From Agrobacterium cavarae (lineage in GTDB: Bacteria; Pseudomonadota; Alphaproteobacteria; Rhizobiales; Rhizobiaceae), in NCBI RefSeq assembly GCF_004310285.1, contig NZ_SISF01000023.1, positions 62,001-126,000 on the forward strand: a DNA stretch of 64,000 nt, read 5' to 3'. The notes beneath the pieces are model-generated. The model did not search any database, had not been told where the DNA came from, and was given only the letters and a program-made list of their open reading frames with translations. A program made the position numbers and the translations under genes. Within the stretch, counting starts at the first letter, position 1. Each line of letters begins with the position of its first letter. Of the stretch, positions 9,350 through 18,511 are shown in pieces.

Positions 9350-10338
9350 CCCATCAATTATTAAAAGCTGAAATCCATTGCCATCTGGAAGGTGCGGCTC
9401 CTCCCGCACTCGTGCTGGAACAGGCGCGCAAATACGATGTCGACACCAGCGCCTTCTTGCGTGACGGCGCCTATGTCTGGAATGATTTCGCCGAGTTCAT
9501 CCGCTGCTATGACGACGTGGCGCAGGTTTTCAAGACGGAAGAAGACTACGCCGCTCTCGCGGAGGCCTATCTCCTCGAACTTGCGGGCGAAAATACCATC
9601 TACAGCGAGCTGATCATCTCTCCAGATCACGGCGATCGTATCGGCCTCGGTGCGGATGCCTACCTCTCCGGCATTACCGAAGGGATGCGTCGGGCCAAGG
9701 AAAAGACCGGAATAGAGGCCCGCATCATCGTTACCGGTGAGCGCCATTTTGGTCCAGAAAGTGTTATCGCCGCAGCCGAATACGCCGCGCGTGTTCGTCA
9801 TCCTCTGATCACCGGCTTCAATATGGCGGGTGAAGAACGCATGGGGCGAGTGGCCGATTATGCCCGTGCCTTTGACATCGCCCGAGATGCGGGACTCGGC
9901 CTCACCATCCATGCCGGCGAAGTCTGCGGTGCCTTCAGCGTTGCCGACGCACTTGATCTCGTCAAGCCGCAGCGGATCGGCCATGGGGTTCGAGCCATCG
10001 AGGATGCGGCAGTCGTCGAGCGTCTGGTGGAACTCGGTACCGTGCTTGAGGTTTGCCCTGGCTCCAACATCGCGCTCAGCGTCTATCCGGATTTTGCAAG
10101 CCATCCCTTGAAGCGACTTCGCGATGCTGGCGTTCGCGTCTGCATCAGCTCGGACGATCCACCGTTCTTCGCCACCTCGCTGGCGCAGGAATATGAGATT
10201 GCCCGCCACGCTTTCGGCTTGTCGGATGCAGAGATCAACGCGCTGACGCGAACGGCGCTTGAGGCTGCCTTCGTCGATGAGGAGACGCGGAGCAGCCTTC
10301 TCGCACGCTTCGATGCCTCGACCGGTGCCGCGGCCTGA
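9346..10338 (+). CDS. add: Adenosine deaminase
   Basis: 330 residues from a GTG that overlaps the deoB stop; GGCAGGAG precedes it at 7-8 bp. The metal-dependent deaminase motifs are complete: [11 protein letters not shown] (zinc His11 and His13), LTIHAGE (zinc His and catalytic Glu), RIGHGVRA, and SSDDPPFF (zinc and catalytic Asp). It deaminates (deoxy)adenosine to (deoxy)inosine. Adenine deaminases of this family look similar, so adenine as the substrate is an alternative, but the position between deoB and upp favours nucleoside salvage. Confidence 0.88.
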   Translation: MTHQLLKAEIHCHLEGAAPPALVLEQARKYDVDTSAFLRDGAYVWNDFAEFIRCYDDVAQVFKTEEDYAALAEAYLLELAGENTIYSELIISPDHGDRIGLGADAYLSGITEGMRRAKEKTGIEARIIVTGERHFGPESVIAAAEYAARVRHPLITGFNMAGEERMGRVADYARAFDIARDAGLGLTIHAGEVCGAFSVADALDLVKPQRIGHGVRAIEDAAVVERLVELGTVLEVCPGSNIALSVYPDFASHPLKRLRDAGVRVCISSDDPPFFATSLAQEYEIARHAFGLSDAEINALTRTALEAAFVDEETRSSLLARFDASTGAAA

Positions 10339-10441
10339 CCAAAGGCTGCCGGCGCGGGAAACCTCTCACTTCCGGTCTTGCGAAATGCCCGCATTTGGTC
10401 GAAGAGAACAAAGATAAAAGCAAAAGGAAAGGCCAGTTTCC

Positions 10442-11071
10442 ATGGACGGCGTAACAGTCATCGATCACCCGCTTGTGCAGCACAAGCTCACCTTCATGCG
10501 CAAGAAAGAAACTTCCACGGCCGGCTTCAGGCGGCTGCTGCGCGAGATTTCCACACTGCTCTGCTATGAAGTGACGCGCGATCTCGACCTCACGATGGAG
10601 ACCATCGAGACGCCCATGGAAACGATCGAGGCACCGGTGCTGGAAGGCAAGAAGCTGGTATTCGCCTCGATCCTGCGCGCGGGCAATGGCCTTCTCGAAG
10701 GCATGTTGGAGCTCGTACCTTCAGCGCGTGTCTCGCATATCGGTGTCTACCGCGATCACGATACGCTGGAAGCCGTCGAATATTACTTCAAGGCACCGGA
10801 AAGCCTGGATGCGCGCCTGATCATCGTCGTCGATCCCATGCTCGCAACCGGCAACTCCTCGATTGCTGCCGTTGAAAAACTCAAAGAGCGCGGCGCGAAA
10901 AACATGCGCTTCCTCTGCCTGCTCGCAGCACCGGAAGGCATCAAGAACTTCCGCGAAGCCCACCCCGATGTGCCGATCTATACCGCGGCGATCGATCGCA
11001 AGCTGAACGAGAAGGGCTATATCGTCCCAGGTCTCGGCGACGCGGGCGACCGCATGTACGGCACGAAGTAA
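10442..11071 (+). CDS. upp: Uracil phosphoribosyltransferase
   Basis: 209 residues, full family length. Converts uracil and PRPP to UMP. The PRPP-binding motif reads [12 protein letters not shown] (residues about 130-141), and the uracil-binding C-terminus contains [17 protein letters not shown]. The strong ribosome site AAAGGAAAGG precedes the ATG. It is separated from add by 103 bp and followed by an intrinsic terminator, so it may be its own unit or the last gene of the salvage operon. Confidence 0.95.
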   Translation: MDGVTVIDHPLVQHKLTFMRKKETSTAGFRRLLREISTLLCYEVTRDLDLTMETIETPMETIEAPVLEGKKLVFASILRAGNGLLEGMLELVPSARVSHIGVYRDHDTLEAVEYYFKAPESLDARLIIVVDPMLATGNSSIAAVEKLKERGAKNMRFLCLLAAPEGIKNFREAHPDVPIYTAAIDRKLNEKGYIVPGLGDAGDRMYGTK

Positions 11072-11206
11072 GCAGCGTCACAGCGCAAAGCGTGGCGCGA
11101 TCTTTCAGGTTCGCTTCACACGCTTTCGCTGTTTGTTTACCGCATGCAGTCATCGCAAAACCACTGCCCACTTTTGCGTGGACCAAGCTTGAGTTCAGAA
11201 ACTGGA

Positions 11207-11241
11207 AAAGCCCGCCGTCGGAAATGACAGGCGGGCTTTTT
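11207..11241 (+). terminator. Intrinsic terminator after upp
   Basis: Stem AAAAGCCCGCC paired with GGCGGGCTTTTT, with an inner GTC/GAC extension, ending in a T-run. It lies about 135 bp after upp and before the converging dnaA gene; the A-tract on the left arm also allows it to work for the minus strand. Confidence 0.8.
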
Positions 11242-11352
11242 CAACTTCGATACTGGGATGATCGGGAGGCCTGCCTCTACCGCGCCAAACGTCCCCGGCT
11301 CAGGTCATGCAATGAAACGGCGCGGTCAGGGTTTCCTGCCGCGCCATTCTTA

Positions 11353-12822
11353 TCAGGCATTGTTTTCGTTGATCAGTCGCTTCAGAAGCTCGACCTCATG
11401 GCCAAGCTTGCTATCGCCTGAGATCAATTCCTCGATCTTGCGAACCGCATGAAGCACCGTCGTGTGGTCGCGTCCGCCGAAACGGCGACCGATCTCCGGG
11501 AAGGAGCGGGGGGTCAGCATCTTGGCGAGATACATGGCCACCTGGCGCGGCTTGACGATGACGCGGGTACGGCGATTGGAGACCAGCTCCTGGCGCGAGA
11601 CATTGTAGTGGCGAGCAACAATCCGCTGAATATCTTCGATGCGCACGCGCTTGGCTTCACCAGCGCCAACCAGATGGGCGAGCAGTTCATCCACGCGCTC
11701 GACCGACAGGTTGGGCTCAAATGAACGGCGGAAGATCAACTGGTTGAAGGCGCCTTCCAGTTCACGGCCGCTGGCGGTGACGCTACGGGCCACGTGGGAG
11801 ACGATGTCTTCGCCAATGTCGAAGCTTGGATCTTCCTGGCGTGCAGTTGCGATACGCTGCTTCAGCATCTCGTAGCGCATGTCGTAATCGGGACCTTCGA
11901 TCTCGATCGCCATACCGCCCTGAAGGCGCGAACGAACGCGTGGATCGAGCGACTCCAGTTCCCACGGCGCGCGGTCTGCGGCAACCACCACCTGCTTGGC
12001 GCTATCGAGCAGCATGTTCAGCAAATGGCAGAACTCGTGCTGGATCATCTTGCCCTGCAGGAACTGCATGTCGTCGATGATGAGAAGATCGATGTTGCGC
12101 AGCGTGTCTTTCAGCGTCAGCGCGTCATTGTCGCGGATAGCGGTGGCAAAGCGCCACATGAAGTATTCTGCCGTCAGATAGACGACGCGCGGATTGCGCG
12201 GGCTATCGACTGCGGCATTGGCGATCGCCTGGAGAAGATGGGTCTTTCCAAGGCCAACGCCTGCATGAATGAAGAGCGGATTGAAGCGTACCGCACCCGC
12301 ACCAGCTTCGGCAATCGTCTTTGCGGCAGCAAGCGCAACGCGGTTGGACGATCCTTCCACAAAGGTGTCGAAGGTAAAGCGCGTGTCGAGCGGGGAGCCA
12401 AAGAGTGGACCGGAGCCAGAAGAGCGCGGTGCCATGCTGGGTGCAGACGAACCCGACTGGCTTGCAGCGCTGGTCATCTGCGGTGGGATGAAGGGCTTGG
12501 CACGCTGGGCGGAAGGCGTGGCATCCTGGACCGGCTGCGCTCTCTCATCGGTCGCGACAGCGCGAGCCGGACGGCTGGCCGAACGCACCAGGATCTCGAC
12601 CTTCAGGACGTTGGCGTCTTCCGCCTGCACCAGAGTGGTTATCAGATCGATATAGCGGTTGTTGATCCAGGACTTCAAAAATGTCGTCGGAACGGTGAAG
12701 CGAACAACGCTCTTGGACACCGAGTGCAGCTTCAGCCGCGCGAACCAGCTTGCATAGACTTCAGGACCGACCTGCGCCTTCAGTCGCGCGCTAAAGCGCT
12801 CGAACAGCGCATCGTTCTTCAT
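11353..12822 (-). CDS. dnaA: Chromosomal replication initiator protein DnaA
   Basis: Binds DnaA boxes at oriC and opens the duplex with ATP. From [16 protein letters not shown] the protein has 489 residues, near the length known for rhizobial DnaA. Domain I occupies about 1-85; a Ser/Pro/Ala-rich linker (domain II) follows to about 150; the AAA+ domain carries Walker [11 protein letters not shown] (about 185-195) and Walker [11 protein letters not shown]; domain IV has the DNA-binding signature [19 protein letters not shown] longer in-frame ATG at 12921 would add 33 residues, but AGGA sits directly against that codon, so I prefer 12822 (GGGG at about 11 bp). In Rhizobiales oriC is usually near hemE, not dnaA. 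Confidence 0.95.
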   Translation of the reverse strand: MKNDALFERFSARLKAQVGPEVYASWFARLKLHSVSKSVVRFTVPTTFLKSWINNRYIDLITTLVQAEDANVLKVEILVRSASRPARAVATDERAQPVQDATPSAQRAKPFIPPQMTSAASQSGSSAPSMAPRSSGSGPLFGSPLDTRFTFDTFVEGSSNRVALAAAKTIAEAGAGAVRFNPLFIHAGVGLGKTHLLQAIANAAVDSPRNPRVVYLTAEYFMWRFATAIRDNDALTLKDTLRNIDLLIIDDMQFLQGKMIQHEFCHLLNMLLDSAKQVVVAADRAPWELESLDPRVRSRLQGGMAIEIEGPDYDMRYEMLKQRIATARQEDPSFDIGEDIVSHVARSVTASGRELEGAFNQLIFRRSFEPNLSVERVDELLAHLVGAGEAKRVRIEDIQRIVARHYNVSRQELVSNRRTRVIVKPRQVAMYLAKMLTPRSFPEIGRRFGGRDHTTVLHAVRKIEELISGDSKLGHEVELLKRLINENNA

Positions 12823-13002
12823 ATTCGATATATTCCCCGCCGCATCATTGCAAACTGCATCACAAGCGTTCTGTGCGCGGTCCCCGTTTGCCACCGCACC
12901 CATTGCCAAATTCAATTGCATTCCTGCCGCCTTTCAAATTGCCAATCATAGCCTGGCAGAGCGTCAAGCTTCGCCAGAGATACCCCACCTACTGTCCCCG
13001 TA

Positions 13003-13027
13003 AGGATGGCCCCTCTAAAACCATCCT
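13003..13027. repeat. 7-bp inverted repeat upstream of dnaA
   Basis: AGGATGG and CCATCCT, exact complements 11 bp apart, about 180 bp upstream of the preferred dnaA start. Could be a leader hairpin or a regulator site. Confidence 0.4.
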
Positions 13028-13156
13028 GAAGCGCAAGGCTTCAACCGCGAGCCGGCTATCCCGCTAACCTCTCCATCATGAAGAGGCATGCTACTCTCAA
13101 TGCATACTCTCACATCACAACTCGGACACCCGTCACCAAGACACACGTCTATCTTT

Positions 13157-13177
13157 CTACAACCTGTGAGGTTGTAG
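13157..13177. repeat. 9-bp hairpin upstream of dnaA
   Basis: CTACAACCT and its exact complement AGGTTGTAG with a 3-nt loop. It lies directly downstream, on the minus strand, of a terminator-like hairpin. Confidence 0.6.
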
Positions 13178-13197
13178 CCAAACACATCCAGTGACTT

Positions 13198-13224
13198 GAA
13201 AAAACGGGTCCGAACAGAACCCGT
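13198..13224 (-). terminator. Minus-strand intrinsic terminator upstream of dnaA
   Basis: Read on the minus strand: ACGGGT, a 9-nt loop, ACCCGT, then six T. On the plus strand no T-run follows, so it is strand-specific. rpsT already has its own terminator at 13639-13668, so this one ends a different transcript or attenuates dnaA. Confidence 0.65.
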
Positions 13225-13266
13225 CCGCAAGGAGCTTACGCCTTCGAACTTTGTTTCGAGATAGCT

Positions 13267-13275
13267 TGTGGATAG
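13267..13275. promoter_or_regulatory. DnaA-box-like 9-mer
   Basis: TGTGGATAG, the complement of CTATCCACA, differs at one position from the consensus TTATCCACA. Its position upstream of dnaA would suit autoregulation by DnaA. A single near-match in about 800 bp could be chance. Confidence 0.4.
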
Positions 13276-13638
13276 ATATCCGCGCCCCTTGTCGAGATGC
13301 ATTTAGGCAGGATCGCATACGGAGATCAATGGCGTTTTTTCTGTGGCTGAGCCGATCTGCCATTGACTCGTGGAGGGCCTTTTGCATGGCCGACAGGCTT
13401 GTTTGGAGAATCGCTTATGAATCAATGAGATTCATTTTCGAGCTATTTTTGAGGCCGGTTTTGACAGAAAAATAAAAAAATCCTTGACTCAAGATTGTGG
13501 CTGCCTTCCGCAGCGGAAAGATAGCGTCTCTTGAAAGACCTTCTGTAAGTCACTGAAATTAAACAGCTTTTTGCGTCACGCATTTGAAGCATAAATGTCA
13601 TGCTCATTGCGAAACCGTTAACAGGTCGTTAGAATCGG

Positions 13639-13668
13639 AAAAAGCCCGGCCGAAGGGCCAGGCTTTTT
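13639..13668 (-). terminator. Intrinsic terminator after rpsT
   Basis: AAAAAGCC pairs with GGCTTTTT, then one mismatch and an inner GGCC/GGCC stem. It lies 26 bp after the rpsT stop and ends in a T-run on the minus strand. Confidence 0.85.
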
Positions 13669-13693
13669 CAATCACAATATTGTCTTAGCCGGA

Positions 13694-13960
13694 TTAGGCC
13701 GAAAGGGCCTTCACGCGCTGCGCCAGACGAGAAACCTTGCGCGATGCAGTGTTGAAATGCATGACGCCCTTCGTAGCGGCGCGCTGGATTTCTGGCTGTG
13801 CAGCCTTGAGCGCTTCAGTCGCAACAGCGAGATCGCCAGTTGCCAGGGCCTCTTCGACCTTGCGAATGAAACCGCGGACGCGCGAACGGCGAGCCTTGTT
13901 GACTGCGGTACGGCGAGCGATCTTGCGAGTCGCCTTTTTCGCCGAAGTTGTATTGGCCAT
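13694..13960 (-). CDS. rpsT: 30S ribosomal protein S20
   Basis: 88 residues, rich in Lys, Arg and Ala, beginning [17 protein letters not shown], with the helical S20 pattern through to the C-terminal [13 protein letters not shown]20 binds 16S rRNA early in 30S assembly. GAGAGG lies 6 bp before the ATG. It has its own promoter (14087-14115) and terminator, so it is monocistronic. The rpsT-dnaA neighbourhood is conserved in Rhizobiales. Confidence 0.97.
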   Translation of the reverse strand: MANTTSAKKATRKIARRTAVNKARRSRVRGFIRKVEEALATGDLAVATEALKAAQPEIQRAATKGVMHFNTASRKVSRLAQRVKALSA

Positions 13961-14086
13961 GTATGCCTCTCTTCGAATTCAAACCAAAATCCGCAACCAC
14001 AGGATAGGGTCGTTCGAAGACCTCATGTTCCAAAATTGCGGGAGTAACTGGGACAAGCCGGATGACTTTCCCTAACCGTGGGCGGG

Positions 14087-14115
14087 CATATAACCCTAAA
14101 GCCGCTGCCCGTCAA
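14087..14115 (-). promoter_or_regulatory. Sigma-70-type promoter of rpsT
   Basis: On the minus strand, TTGACG (-35) and TATATG (-10) are separated by exactly 17 bp, about 125 bp upstream of rpsT. This is the best match to a housekeeping promoter that I can see in the window. Confidence 0.65.
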
Positions 14116-14181
14116 CGCGTTTTGCGTAAAAACACCGAGATTCCGACTCCCGACAGACACCGGCTTGGCGGGTGCCGCCGC

Positions 14182-14955
14182 CTATTTGTTATGGAAGAGC
14201 GGCTTTCTCTTTTCGATGAATGCCTCCATACCTTCTTTCTGATCGTCCGTGGCAAAAAGCGACTGGAACAGGCGCCGCTCGAAGCGCAAACCCTCCGACA
14301 GCGAAACCTCGAAGGAGCGGTTGACACTCTCCTTCGCCATCAGCACCGAGGCCCGAGACAGGGATGCAATCACGCTTGCGGCCTCGACAGCCTCGTCCAG
14401 CAGCTTGTTAGGAGTGACGATGCGCGAGACGAGACCGGCACGCTCGGCTTCAGCGGCATCCATCTTGCGACCTGTCAGCACGAGGTCCATGGCCTTCGCC
14501 TTGCCGACCGCGCGGGTCAGCCTTTGCGAACCGCCCATGCCAGGAATGATGCCCAGCGTGATTTCCGGCTGGCCGAACTTCGCCGTATCGGAGGCGATGA
14601 TGAAATCGCACATCATGGCAAGTTCGCATCCTCCACCGAGCGCGAAGCCAGAGACGGCGGCAATCACCGGCTTGCGGCTTGCCGCCACATCATCCCATCC
14701 TCCCAGAAAATCGCCAAGATAAGCATCGACGAAATTGAGCGTACTCATCTCCTTGATATCGGCACCGGCGGCAAACGCCTTTTCCGATCCGGTGATGACG
14801 ATGGCGCCAATGGAATCATCTGATGAGAAGGCCGAGAGAATATGGCGTAGCTCTTTCAGCAGCGTGGAGTTCAGCGCGTTGAGCGCTTTCGGGCGGTTGA
14901 GCGTAACGACGCCGACGGCATCGCGCTTCTCGACAATGATCGTCTCGTAATCCAT
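14182..14955 (-). CDS. Enoyl-CoA hydratase (crotonase family)
   Basis: 257 residues starting [12 protein letters not shown], with GAGAGGAAG upstream. The oxyanion-hole block [10 protein letters not shown] (61-70) and [10 protein letters not shown] are present, and both catalytic glutamates of true hydratases are in place (Glu111 in GGCEL and Glu131 in [15 protein letters not shown], 20 residues apart). It should hydrate 2-trans-enoyl-CoA to 3-hydroxyacyl-CoA in beta-oxidation or amino-acid breakdown. It follows mutM by 17 bp on the same strand and so is probably in the same transcript; that pairing is common in rhizobia though the functions are unrelated. Chain-length preference cannot be read. 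Confidence 0.92.
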   Translation of the reverse strand: MDYETIIVEKRDAVGVVTLNRPKALNALNSTLLKELRHILSAFSSDDSIGAIVITGSEKAFAAGADIKEMSTLNFVDAYLGDFLGGWDDVAASRKPVIAAVSGFALGGGCELAMMCDFIIASDTAKFGQPEITLGIIPGMGGSQRLTRAVGKAKAMDLVLTGRKMDAAEAERAGLVSRIVTPNKLLDEAVEAASVIASLSRASVLMAKESVNRSFEVSLSEGLRFERRLFQSLFATDDQKEGMEAFIEKRKPLFHNK

Positions 14956-14972
14956 GGCTTTCTTCCTCTCCC

Positions 14973-15878
14973 TTATTTCTGGCAGGCCGCGCAATAGAAC
15001 GTGGAGCGTCCGCTCTGCGTAATCCTCTCGACCGTACCCCGGCAATCGGGGAAGCGGCAAGCATGGCCTTCTCGATCATAGACCGAAAAGGAATGTTGGA
15101 AATATCCAAGCGAGCCGTCGGTCTGGATATGATCGCGCAGCGACGAGCCGCCGGCTGCAATCGCATCAGCGATGACGTCGCGTATGTGCCGCGTCAACTC
15201 TTCCAGAGCAGGCTTCGGCTTGCCCTTCTTGGTGACAAGCGTCGACGCCGCACGAAGCGGCGAAAGATGGGAGCGCCAGAGCGCTTCGCATACATAGATA
15301 TTGCCGAGCCCCGCAATGAGTTTCTGGTCGAGCAGGGCGCCTTTGAGCGGCTGCGTCTTTCCCTCGAAGCGGCTGGCAAGGTAGTCGGCGCTCAGAGCAT
15401 TTCCGGTCGGCTCGGGACCAAGACCGGCAAAGGCCGGATAAAGGTCGATATCGGCACGGCGCACCAGATGCATGAAGCCGAAACGGCGCGGGTCATTATA
15501 AATGACGCGTGTCTTGTCCGCGCCGCGCGTCAGATGAAAGATCACATGGTCGTGCTTGCCATCCTTGGAGCGCGGGTGGTGAAACTCGCCGGGCGTCTCA
15601 CCGGGTGTTTGAGCCTCCTCATTTCCGCTTTCGATGCGGAACGAACCGGACATTCCGAGATGCGAGACGATGGTCAGGCCATTGTCGAGTTCGATCAGCA
15701 GATACTTTGCCCGGCGCCCGAGCGACAGGATCTCGCGACCTTCCACGAGTTCGGCAAATCCTTCCGGAAAGGGAAAACGTAAGTCCGGGCGCGTGAGGAG
15801 CAGTCGTTCGATCCGCGCGCCTTCCATAACGGGCGCTAAGCCGCGTCGAACGGTTTCCACTTCAGGCAATTCGGGCAT
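14973..15878 (-). CDS. mutM: Formamidopyrimidine-DNA glycosylase (Fpg/MutM)
   Basis: 301 residues. Removes 8-oxoguanine and FapyG and cleaves the abasic site. The start is fixed by [14 protein letters not shown]: Pro2 becomes the catalytic N-terminus and Glu3 is essential. The helix-two-turn-helix region has [15 protein letters not shown]. The C-terminal zinc finger reads HACRFPDC...[13 protein letters not shown], a CX4C...CX2C arrangement typical of alphaproteobacterial Fpg, with the DNA-contacting Arg in GRSTF. Reading frame extends 165 bp further upstream but that would block Pro2. It is divergent from ubiE. Confidence 0.96.
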   Translation of the reverse strand: MPELPEVETVRRGLAPVMEGARIERLLLTRPDLRFPFPEGFAELVEGREILSLGRRAKYLLIELDNGLTIVSHLGMSGSFRIESGNEEAQTPGETPGEFHHPRSKDGKHDHVIFHLTRGADKTRVIYNDPRRFGFMHLVRRADIDLYPAFAGLGPEPTGNALSADYLASRFEGKTQPLKGALLDQKLIAGLGNIYVCEALWRSHLSPLRAASTLVTKKGKPKPALEELTRHIRDVIADAIAAGGSSLRDHIQTDGSLGYFQHSFSVYDREGHACRFPDCRGTVERITQSGRSTFYCAACQK

Positions 15879-16011
15879 GGCACTCTCTTCACGTCTGTTT
15901 ATCGCGGCGACCTTGTGGTCTATAGACGGCACACATACATGTCGCGGGCCATATCTATGGTGCAACAGATAGCGTTGCAGAGCCGTTTCCGCTATGTGTT
16001 GGTTTGAAGAG

Positions 16012-16053
16012 TTAGAGTCCTTTGTGCGTCTTAAAGGACGCACGGTACACTAG
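16012..16053. repeat. Palindromic intergenic repeat, copy A
   Basis: GTGCGTC and GACGCAC face each other over 6 nt inside a TAGAGT...CACTAG-like frame. The same core occurs at 23299-23336 and 58687-58728. It sits in the mutM/ubiE divergent gap, so it may affect either promoter. Confidence 0.6.
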
Positions 16054-16079
16054 TTGTCATTGAGGAATGGAGACTGATC

Positions 16080-16856
16080 ATGACCGAAGCCCGCACGACA
16101 GCCGAAGGCGGTATGGAAACCTCCTATGGCTTCCGTCAGGTCAATGAAGGCCAGAAGCAGGGCATGGTCAATGACGTCTTCCATAAGGTTGCCAAGCGCT
16201 ATGACATCATGAATGACGTGATGTCAGCCGGCCTGCACCGGGTTTGGAAAGACGCCATGGTCGCCTCACTTTCCCCCCGCAAGGACCCATCCTACAAAGT
16301 TCTCGATGTGGCGGGCGGTACCGGCGATATTGCCTTCCGCATCGTCGAAGCCTCCAATCGTCTGGCGCATGCCACCGTTCTCGATATCAACGGCTCGATG
16401 CTCGGCGTCGGCGAGGAGCGGGCGGCCAAGAAAGGCCTGACGGAAAATCTGACCTTCGTCGAGGCCAATGCCGAAGAACTGCCCTTCGAGGCCAACAACT
16501 TCGATGCCTATACGGTCGCCTTCGGCATCCGCAACGTGCCGCGCATCGATGTGGCGCTGTCGGAAGCCTATCGTGTGCTGAAGCGCGGCGGACGTCTTCT
16601 GGTGCTGGAATTTTCCGAAGTGGAAATGCCGCTCCTCGACAAGGTCTATGACGCTTGGTCCTTCAACGCCATTCCGCAATTTGGCAAGATGATCACCGGC
16701 GACGCCGAGCCCTACCAGTATCTGGTCGAGTCGATCCGCAAATTCCCACGGCAGGATGACTTTGCCGCCATGATCCGGACCGCGGGCTTCTCGCGCGTCA
16801 GCTACACCAACTATACCGGCGGAATTGCCGCACTGCATTCCGGCTGGAAGCTCTGA
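16080..16856 (+). CDS. ubiE: Demethylmenaquinone/2-methoxy-6-polyprenyl-benzoquinol C-methyltransferase
   Basis: 258 residues. A class I SAM methyltransferase adding the C-2 methyl group in ubiquinone synthesis. N-terminal family motif [22 protein letters not shown] (split here as YDIMNDVMS and GLHRVWK), SAM motif [14 protein letters not shown] (about 77-89), and [11 protein letters not shown] near residue 155. GAATGGAG lies 8 bp before the ATG. It is followed 35 bp later by ubiB, the usual pair. The mutM-ubiE-ubiB order is conserved in Rhizobiales. Confidence 0.96.
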   Translation: MTEARTTAEGGMETSYGFRQVNEGQKQGMVNDVFHKVAKRYDIMNDVMSAGLHRVWKDAMVASLSPRKDPSYKVLDVAGGTGDIAFRIVEASNRLAHATVLDINGSMLGVGEERAAKKGLTENLTFVEANAEELPFEANNFDAYTVAFGIRNVPRIDVALSEAYRVLKRGGRLLVLEFSEVEMPLLDKVYDAWSFNAIPQFGKMITGDAEPYQYLVESIRKFPRQDDFAAMIRTAGFSRVSYTNYTGGIAALHSGWKL

Positions 16857-16891
16857 TCGATGGCATTTCCAGGACATAGCAGGGCATTCGC

Positions 16892-18466
16892 ATGAGCACG
16901 CTTGGCGCATATTTTCGACTCGCCAAGGTTGGCTGGGTTCTCGTCCGCGAGGGTGTGGTTCTGGCGCTGCCCGACGAGGGGCTGCCCGCCTCTGCGAAAT
17001 TCGTCAAGGGCATGTTGAAGCCTCTGGCGCGCAACAAGGCATTGAGAAGTGAGCGCAGCGATCGACTTTCGAAGGCTGTCAGCCGTCTTGGACCGTCCTA
17101 TGTCAAGATGGGCCAGTTCCTGGCCACCCGGCCGGATGTGGTTGGCGCAGACTTTGCCGAAGATCTGGCCGGTCTGCAGGACCGCATGGATTTCTTTCCC
17201 GTTGCTGCTGCCAAGGCCAACATCGAAGGCTCGCTCGGTCGTCCGATCTCTGAGCTTTACGTGGAATTCGGCGATCCGATAGCCGCGGCCTCCATCGCCC
17301 AAGTTCACCCCGCCGTCATCGACACGCCATCAGGGCGCAAGAAGGTGGCGGTCAAGGTTATCCGCCCTGGCGTGCGCCAGCGCTTCCAGGACGATCTGGA
17401 AGCCATGTATCTGGTGGCCGATCTGCAGCAGCGTTTCGTCCGCTCCGCCCGGCGTCTGCGACCCGTCGAGGTCACCAAGACGCTGGAGCAGACCACCAAG
17501 ATCGAGATGGACCTTCGCCTCGAGGCGGCGGCTCTTTCCGAGCTTGCCGAAAACACCAAGGGTGACCCAGGCTTTCGTGTGCCGGAGGTGGATTGGGAAC
17601 GCACCGGTCGCGACGTCGTCACCATGGAATGGATCGACGGCATCAAGATGTCGGATACGGATGCGCTGAAGGCAGCCGGTCACGACCTCAATGCGCTCGC
17701 CGATACGCTGATCCAGTCCTTCTTGCGCCACACGCTGCGCGACGGCTTCTTCCATGCGGACATGCATCCCGGAAACCTTTTCGTCGATCCGACGGGCATT
17801 ATCGTCGCAGTCGACATGGGAATTGCCGGACGGTTGGGCAAAAAGGAACGCCGCTTCCTGGCGGAAATCCTTTATGGCTTCATCACGCGCGACTACATGC
17901 GCGTAGCTGAAGTGCATTTTGAAGCGGGTTACGTACCGGCCCACCATGACATGGCAAGCTTCGCTCAGGCGATCCGCGCCATCGGCGAGCCGATCCACGG
18001 CCAGCCCGCCGAAACCATCTCCATGGGCAAGCTGCTGACGCTGCTTTTCGAAGTCACCGAACTCTTCGACATGGAAACGCGCCCCGAACTGGTCATGCTG
18101 CAAAAGACCATGGTCGTCGTCGAAGGCGTCTCACGTATCCTCAATCCGCGCTTCAACATGTGGAAGGCCGCAGACCCCGTCGTCAGCGGCTGGATCCGCG
18201 ACAATCTCGGGCCAAAGCGTATCGTCACCGATCTGAAGGACGGCGTGAAGGCAGCGATCAAGCTGGCGGAAGCGGCACCCGAGATCGCGGCGAAGACCGA
18301 AAAGCTGCATTCCGAACTGATGTATATGAGCGAAAACGGCCTGCGCTTCGACGAACGCACGGCCGAAGCCATCGGCAGGTCAGAAGCCCGTCACACGCGC
18401 TGGGGTCGCCTGGCACTCTGGGTGATTGCGGTGACGCTGATCTATATCGCTGTCAGGATCAGTTGA
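16892..18466 (+). CDS. ubiB: Ubiquinone biosynthesis atypical kinase UbiB
   Basis: 524 residues. Member of the ABC1/ADCK atypical kinase family needed for aerobic ubiquinone synthesis. The KxGQ motif is present (YVKMGQFLATRPD, about 71-83), as are the Ala-rich nucleotide loop AAASIAQVH, the catalytic HADMHPGNLFV block and the metal-binding AVDMGIAGRL. A C-terminal TM segment (about 500-520) anchors it in the inner membrane. Expressed with ubiE. The exact chemistry of UbiB is still debated for the family. Confidence 0.94.
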   Translation: MSTLGAYFRLAKVGWVLVREGVVLALPDEGLPASAKFVKGMLKPLARNKALRSERSDRLSKAVSRLGPSYVKMGQFLATRPDVVGADFAEDLAGLQDRMDFFPVAAAKANIEGSLGRPISELYVEFGDPIAAASIAQVHPAVIDTPSGRKKVAVKVIRPGVRQRFQDDLEAMYLVADLQQRFVRSARRLRPVEVTKTLEQTTKIEMDLRLEAAALSELAENTKGDPGFRVPEVDWERTGRDVVTMEWIDGIKMSDTDALKAAGHDLNALADTLIQSFLRHTLRDGFFHADMHPGNLFVDPTGIIVAVDMGIAGRLGKKERRFLAEILYGFITRDYMRVAEVHFEAGYVPAHHDMASFAQAIRAIGEPIHGQPAETISMGKLLTLLFEVTELFDMETRPELVMLQKTMVVVEGVSRILNPRFNMWKAADPVVSGWIRDNLGPKRIVTDLKDGVKAAIKLAEAAPEIAAKTEKLHSELMYMSENGLRFDERTAEAIGRSEARHTRWGRLALWVIAVTLIYIAVRIS

Positions 18467-18482
18467 TCCGGTGGCAAGCGGT

Positions 18483-18508
18483 GCGCTCTCCGGGCATTTA
18501 GAGAGCGC
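18483..18508. terminator. Hairpin between convergent ubiB and hemW
   Basis: GCGCTCTC pairs with GAGAGCGC over a 10-nt loop in the 45-bp convergent gap. There is no T-run, so its action as a terminator is inferred from position. Confidence 0.5.
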
Positions 18509-18511
18509 CCC

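Larger units (their letters stand above)
12922..13638. other. Large dnaA-rpsT intergenic region with structured elements
   Basis: More than 700 bp without a credible gene. It holds, from right to left on the minus strand: a TTAA-N7-TTAG motif (13618-13632), a dispersed inverted repeat (TCAATGGC near 13326 with its complement near 13369), a DnaA-box-like 9-mer at 13267-13275, a minus-strand intrinsic terminator at 13198-13224, a 9-bp hairpin at 13157-13177 and a 7-bp inverted repeat AGGATGG/CCATCCT at 13003-13027. The dnaA promoter must lie here; it may also encode a small RNA. Confidence 0.5.

Noticed and set aside
11794..12951. A 385-codon plus-strand frame opposite dnaA
   Set aside because: Antisense shadow of the DnaA AAA+ domain; no ribosome site or family resemblance.
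12922..13693. Chromosomal origin beside dnaA
   Set aside because: Only one DnaA-box-like 9-mer and no AT-rich repeat cluster are visible, and in Rhizobiales oriC is usually near hemE. Not supported here.
14182..14955. Crotonase as an inactive paralogue
   Set aside because: Both catalytic glutamates (111 and 131) and the oxyanion-hole residues are present, so it should be an active hydratase.
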